A stretch of 6,704 nt of DNA. It comes from a bacterium. Lineage in GTDB: Bacteria; Chloroflexota; Dormibacteria; UBA8260; Bog-877. A model generated the notes under the pieces. It did not search any database. It worked only from the letters and a program-made list of their open reading frames with translations, and was not told the DNA's origin. Within the stretch, counting starts at the first letter, position 1; each line of letters opens with the position of its first letter. The stretch spans positions 1 through 6,704 of the forward strand of contig JAKAWF010000189.1 of the NCBI GenBank assembly GCA_021817025.1. The letters are read 5' to 3'. Both the position numbers and the translations under genes were made by a program. Shown here in pieces: positions 5,424 through 6,704 of this stretch.

Positions 5424-5709
5424 GCTGCCCGTAGGCCCCACCGGCCAATTCGGTCCCGGGCTGGCGCCGGAGCGGATCGCCCAGCGGCCGCGGGCGAAGC
5501 GGACGGCCAGCCGGCTGCTGGGCGAGGAAACCCGGTTGTGCCCCCGGCGCGACGGCTGGGAGGCCGAGCTGCTGCTGGTGCCCCCAGCGCCTGCGCCGGG
5601 GACAGTGGTGGAGGCGGCCGCGGCCGCGACGGTGAAGTGGATGAGCTGGTCCCGGAGAGGAGCGACGGCCTTGCCGCGAGAGGTCAGGAGCCGGCTACGC
5701 CAGCCTTGA
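5407..5709 (+). CDS. Small hypothetical protein between ruvB and secD
   Basis: I do not recognise this protein. The frame has 100 codons from TTG 5407 to TGA 5707-5709; the start overlaps ruvB by 17 bases and has no clear ribosome site. Nearly all codons end in G or C (about 87 percent by my count), as in the neighbouring genes, which supports real coding. The product is basic and rich in Pro, Ala and Arg, with GWEAELLLVPPAPAPG near the middle, an Ala-rich run, and WMSWSRRG near the end. There is no signal peptide or membrane helix. It sits where yajC often occurs but lacks YajC's N-terminal helix and basic follow-on. High-GC DNA easily makes long chance frames, so this could be non-coding. 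Confidence 0.4.
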   Translation: MPARVELPVGPTGQFGPGLAPERIAQRPRAKRTASRLLGEETRLCPRRDGWEAELLLVPPAPAPGTVVEAAAAATVKWMSWSRRGATALPREVRSRLRQP

Positions 5710-5735
5710 TTCCCAGCCCCTCGCCTCCGGTCCTC

Positions 5736-5741
5736 TAAAAT
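5736..5741 (+). promoter_or_regulatory. Candidate -10 element upstream of secD
   Basis: TAAAAT matches five of six consensus bases and sits in the only clearly AT-rich patch between ruvB and secD. No good -35 lies at normal spacing (TTGATT at 5706-5711 is 24 bases away). Transcription would begin at about 5748-5753, directly at the ATG of the 12-codon ORF at 5754. Confidence 0.35.
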
Positions 5742-5753
5742 CAGGGCTTCTCA

Positions 5754-5792
5754 ATGCCAAACGCCCCAATCAGCCTCACCCCGCGCCGATGA
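5754..5792 (+). CDS. Possible 12-codon upstream ORF overlapping the secD start
   Basis: ATG 5754 begins MPNAPISLTPRR and ends at TGA 5790-5792, which overlaps the secD ATG (5789-5791) as ATGA. There is no Shine-Dalgarno sequence before either ATG. With the TAAAAT element just upstream, this ORF could be translated from a nearly leaderless message and pass ribosomes to secD. It could equally be chance; length alone gives no support. Confidence 0.2.
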   Translation: MPNAPISLTPRR

Positions 5793-6704
5793 TCCGGATC
5801 AATCGCTGGTGGCTGGGCATGGTCGTGGTGCTGGTGCTGGCCGCGATCGTGGTCGACGGCTACAACCAGATCTACAACGTGGCGGTCCGTCACACCAGCC
5901 CCACCGCCAGCTACCCCAGCAACGTGCATCCGACGCTGCTTGGCACCCAGCCCTACATCCACAAGGGGCTCGACCTCCAGGGGGGCACCTCGCTGACCCT
6001 CGCGATCTGCGAGGGTCCCAACAACCCGGCCCAGGGTTGCCGGACCGGTCTGCCCAAGGGCAAGACCATGGCCCAGGCGCAGGCGGCGACGCTCACGATC
6101 ATCTCGCGGCGGGTCAACGCTCTGGGCGTGGCCGACACCCAGGTGCAGGCCCAGGGCAGCAACGAGATCCTGGTCCAGCTGCCCGGGGTGGGGATCACGC
6201 AGGCCCTCCAGACCTTGGGGAAGACTTCGCAGCTGCACTTCGCGGTGGCGGTCCCGGGCAAGCCCACCGTCAACGGCGCGCCTGGCACCTGCACCACCCA
6301 GACCTGCATCGACCAGCAGCAGCTGGTGCCCAGTGACTGCTTCCCAGCCGCCCATCCCAAGCCCACCTGCCAGTTCAACAACCCCGCCTTCTACCCGGTC
6401 TCCAGCACCGGTGTGGCCTACCACTGGAAGATCATCCAAGACCTGCCCTCGTCGGACGTGTCGACCGCGTCGGTGGGGTCCAACCCGGGCGGTGGCTACG
6501 CGGTCAACCTGACCTTCAACAGCCAGGGGAGCTCGGTCTGGAGCAAGGTCACCACCAAGGCCTGCTTGCAGAACCCCGGCTGCAGCACCTCGGGCTCGGG
6601 CGGGACCAGCACCAACGCGCCGCCTTCGGCGCAGGTGGCGATCTTCCTCGACAGCCAGATCCTGACCGCACCGGTGGTGGACGGGCCCAGCAGCAATCAG
6701 ACCC
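5789..6704 (+). CDS. secD: Protein translocase subunit SecD (3' end outside window)
   Basis: SecD works with SecF to use the proton gradient to pull proteins across the membrane after SecA/SecYEG. The visible 305 codons begin with RINRWW, then one membrane helix (about 9-22). A large extracytoplasmic P1 domain follows: KGLDLQGGTSLTL (59-71), SRRVNALGV (106-114), EILVQLPGV (126-134), then a segment with AVNLTFNSQGSSVW and AIFLDSQILTAPVV (284-297), all family signatures. ATG 5789 puts Arg3 and Arg6 before the helix, as expected for inside-positive topology, and no earlier start exists nearby. Unusually, P1 has eight cysteines in four close pairs (74/84, 168/173, 184/194, 259/265), mostly in segments that look inserted relative to common SecD. 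The remaining membrane helices and a probable secF lie outside the window. Confidence 0.95.
   Translation, partial: MIRINRWWLGMVVVLVLAAIVVDGYNQIYNVAVRHTSPTASYPSNVHPTLLGTQPYIHKGLDLQGGTSLTLAICEGPNNPAQGCRTGLPKGKTMAQAQAATLTIISRRVNALGVADTQVQAQGSNEILVQLPGVGITQALQTLGKTSQLHFAVAVPGKPTVNGAPGTCTTQTCIDQQQLVPSDCFPAAHPKPTCQFNNPAFYPVSSTGVAYHWKIIQDLPSSDVSTASVGSNPGGGYAVNLTFNSQGSSVWSKVTTKACLQNPGCSTSGSGGTSTNAPPSAQVAIFLDSQILTAPVVDGPSSNQT

Noticed and set aside
5407..5709. yajC in the ruvB-secD gap
   Set aside because: The encoded protein lacks the N-terminal membrane helix and the basic motif that define YajC.
1..6704. CRISPR array or phage genes
   Set aside because: No regularly spaced direct repeats and no recognisable phage proteins were seen on either strand.

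Overview
This is a GC-rich bacterial window. Start codons are often GTG or TTG, and third codon positions are strongly G/C in the real genes. The gene order tyrS - yebC - ruvC - ruvA - ruvB - (small gene) - secD resembles the conserved yebC-ruvCAB-(yajC)-secDF neighbourhood of Actinobacteria and related high-GC lineages such as Chloroflexota or Dormibacterota. I cannot fix the phylum from sequence alone.

Layout. Bases 1-295 look like the right end of an IS200/IS605-type element. They hold the last coding part of a TnpB-like RNA-guided nuclease (zinc-knuckle CRFC and the RuvC-III motif HADVNAA), followed by a chain of strong hairpins that looks like the omega-RNA (reRNA) scaffold. A terminal hairpin with a bulged T and a TCAA tetranucleotide follow. 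Next, on the minus strand (323-715, perhaps to about 775), is a decayed metallo-beta-lactamase/rhodanese gene whose 3' part has been replaced by the start of an unrelated membrane-protein frame. Bases about 719-1102 hold no convincing gene but carry a series of well-formed RNA-type hairpins upstream of tyrS.

Bases 1103-5423 are the housekeeping core. Tyrosyl-tRNA synthetase comes first and is separated by 136 bases from yebC. Then come the three Holliday-junction genes ruvC, ruvA and ruvB, which are tightly packed: ruvC/ruvA overlap as TTGA and ruvA/ruvB overlap by 8 bases. A degenerate palindrome of the LexA type (GAAT-N4-GTTC) sits over a candidate promoter before yebC, so the yebC-ruvCAB unit may respond to DNA damage. 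RuvA and RuvB form the branch-migration motor and RuvC cuts the junction. YebC is a translation factor or regulator often found beside them.

After ruvB there is a small unrecognised reading frame with host-like codon use (5407-5709), in the place where yajC often lies. An AT-rich promoter-like patch follows, then a 12-codon ORF that overlaps the secD start as ATGA. secD (5789 to the window edge, truncated) is a clear Sec translocase accessory protein, unusual for four closely spaced cysteine pairs in its extracytoplasmic domain.

The most notable items are the TnpB/omega-RNA right end, the cysteine-rich SecD, the LexA-like site, the structured region before tyrS, and the possible leaderless upstream ORF for secD.
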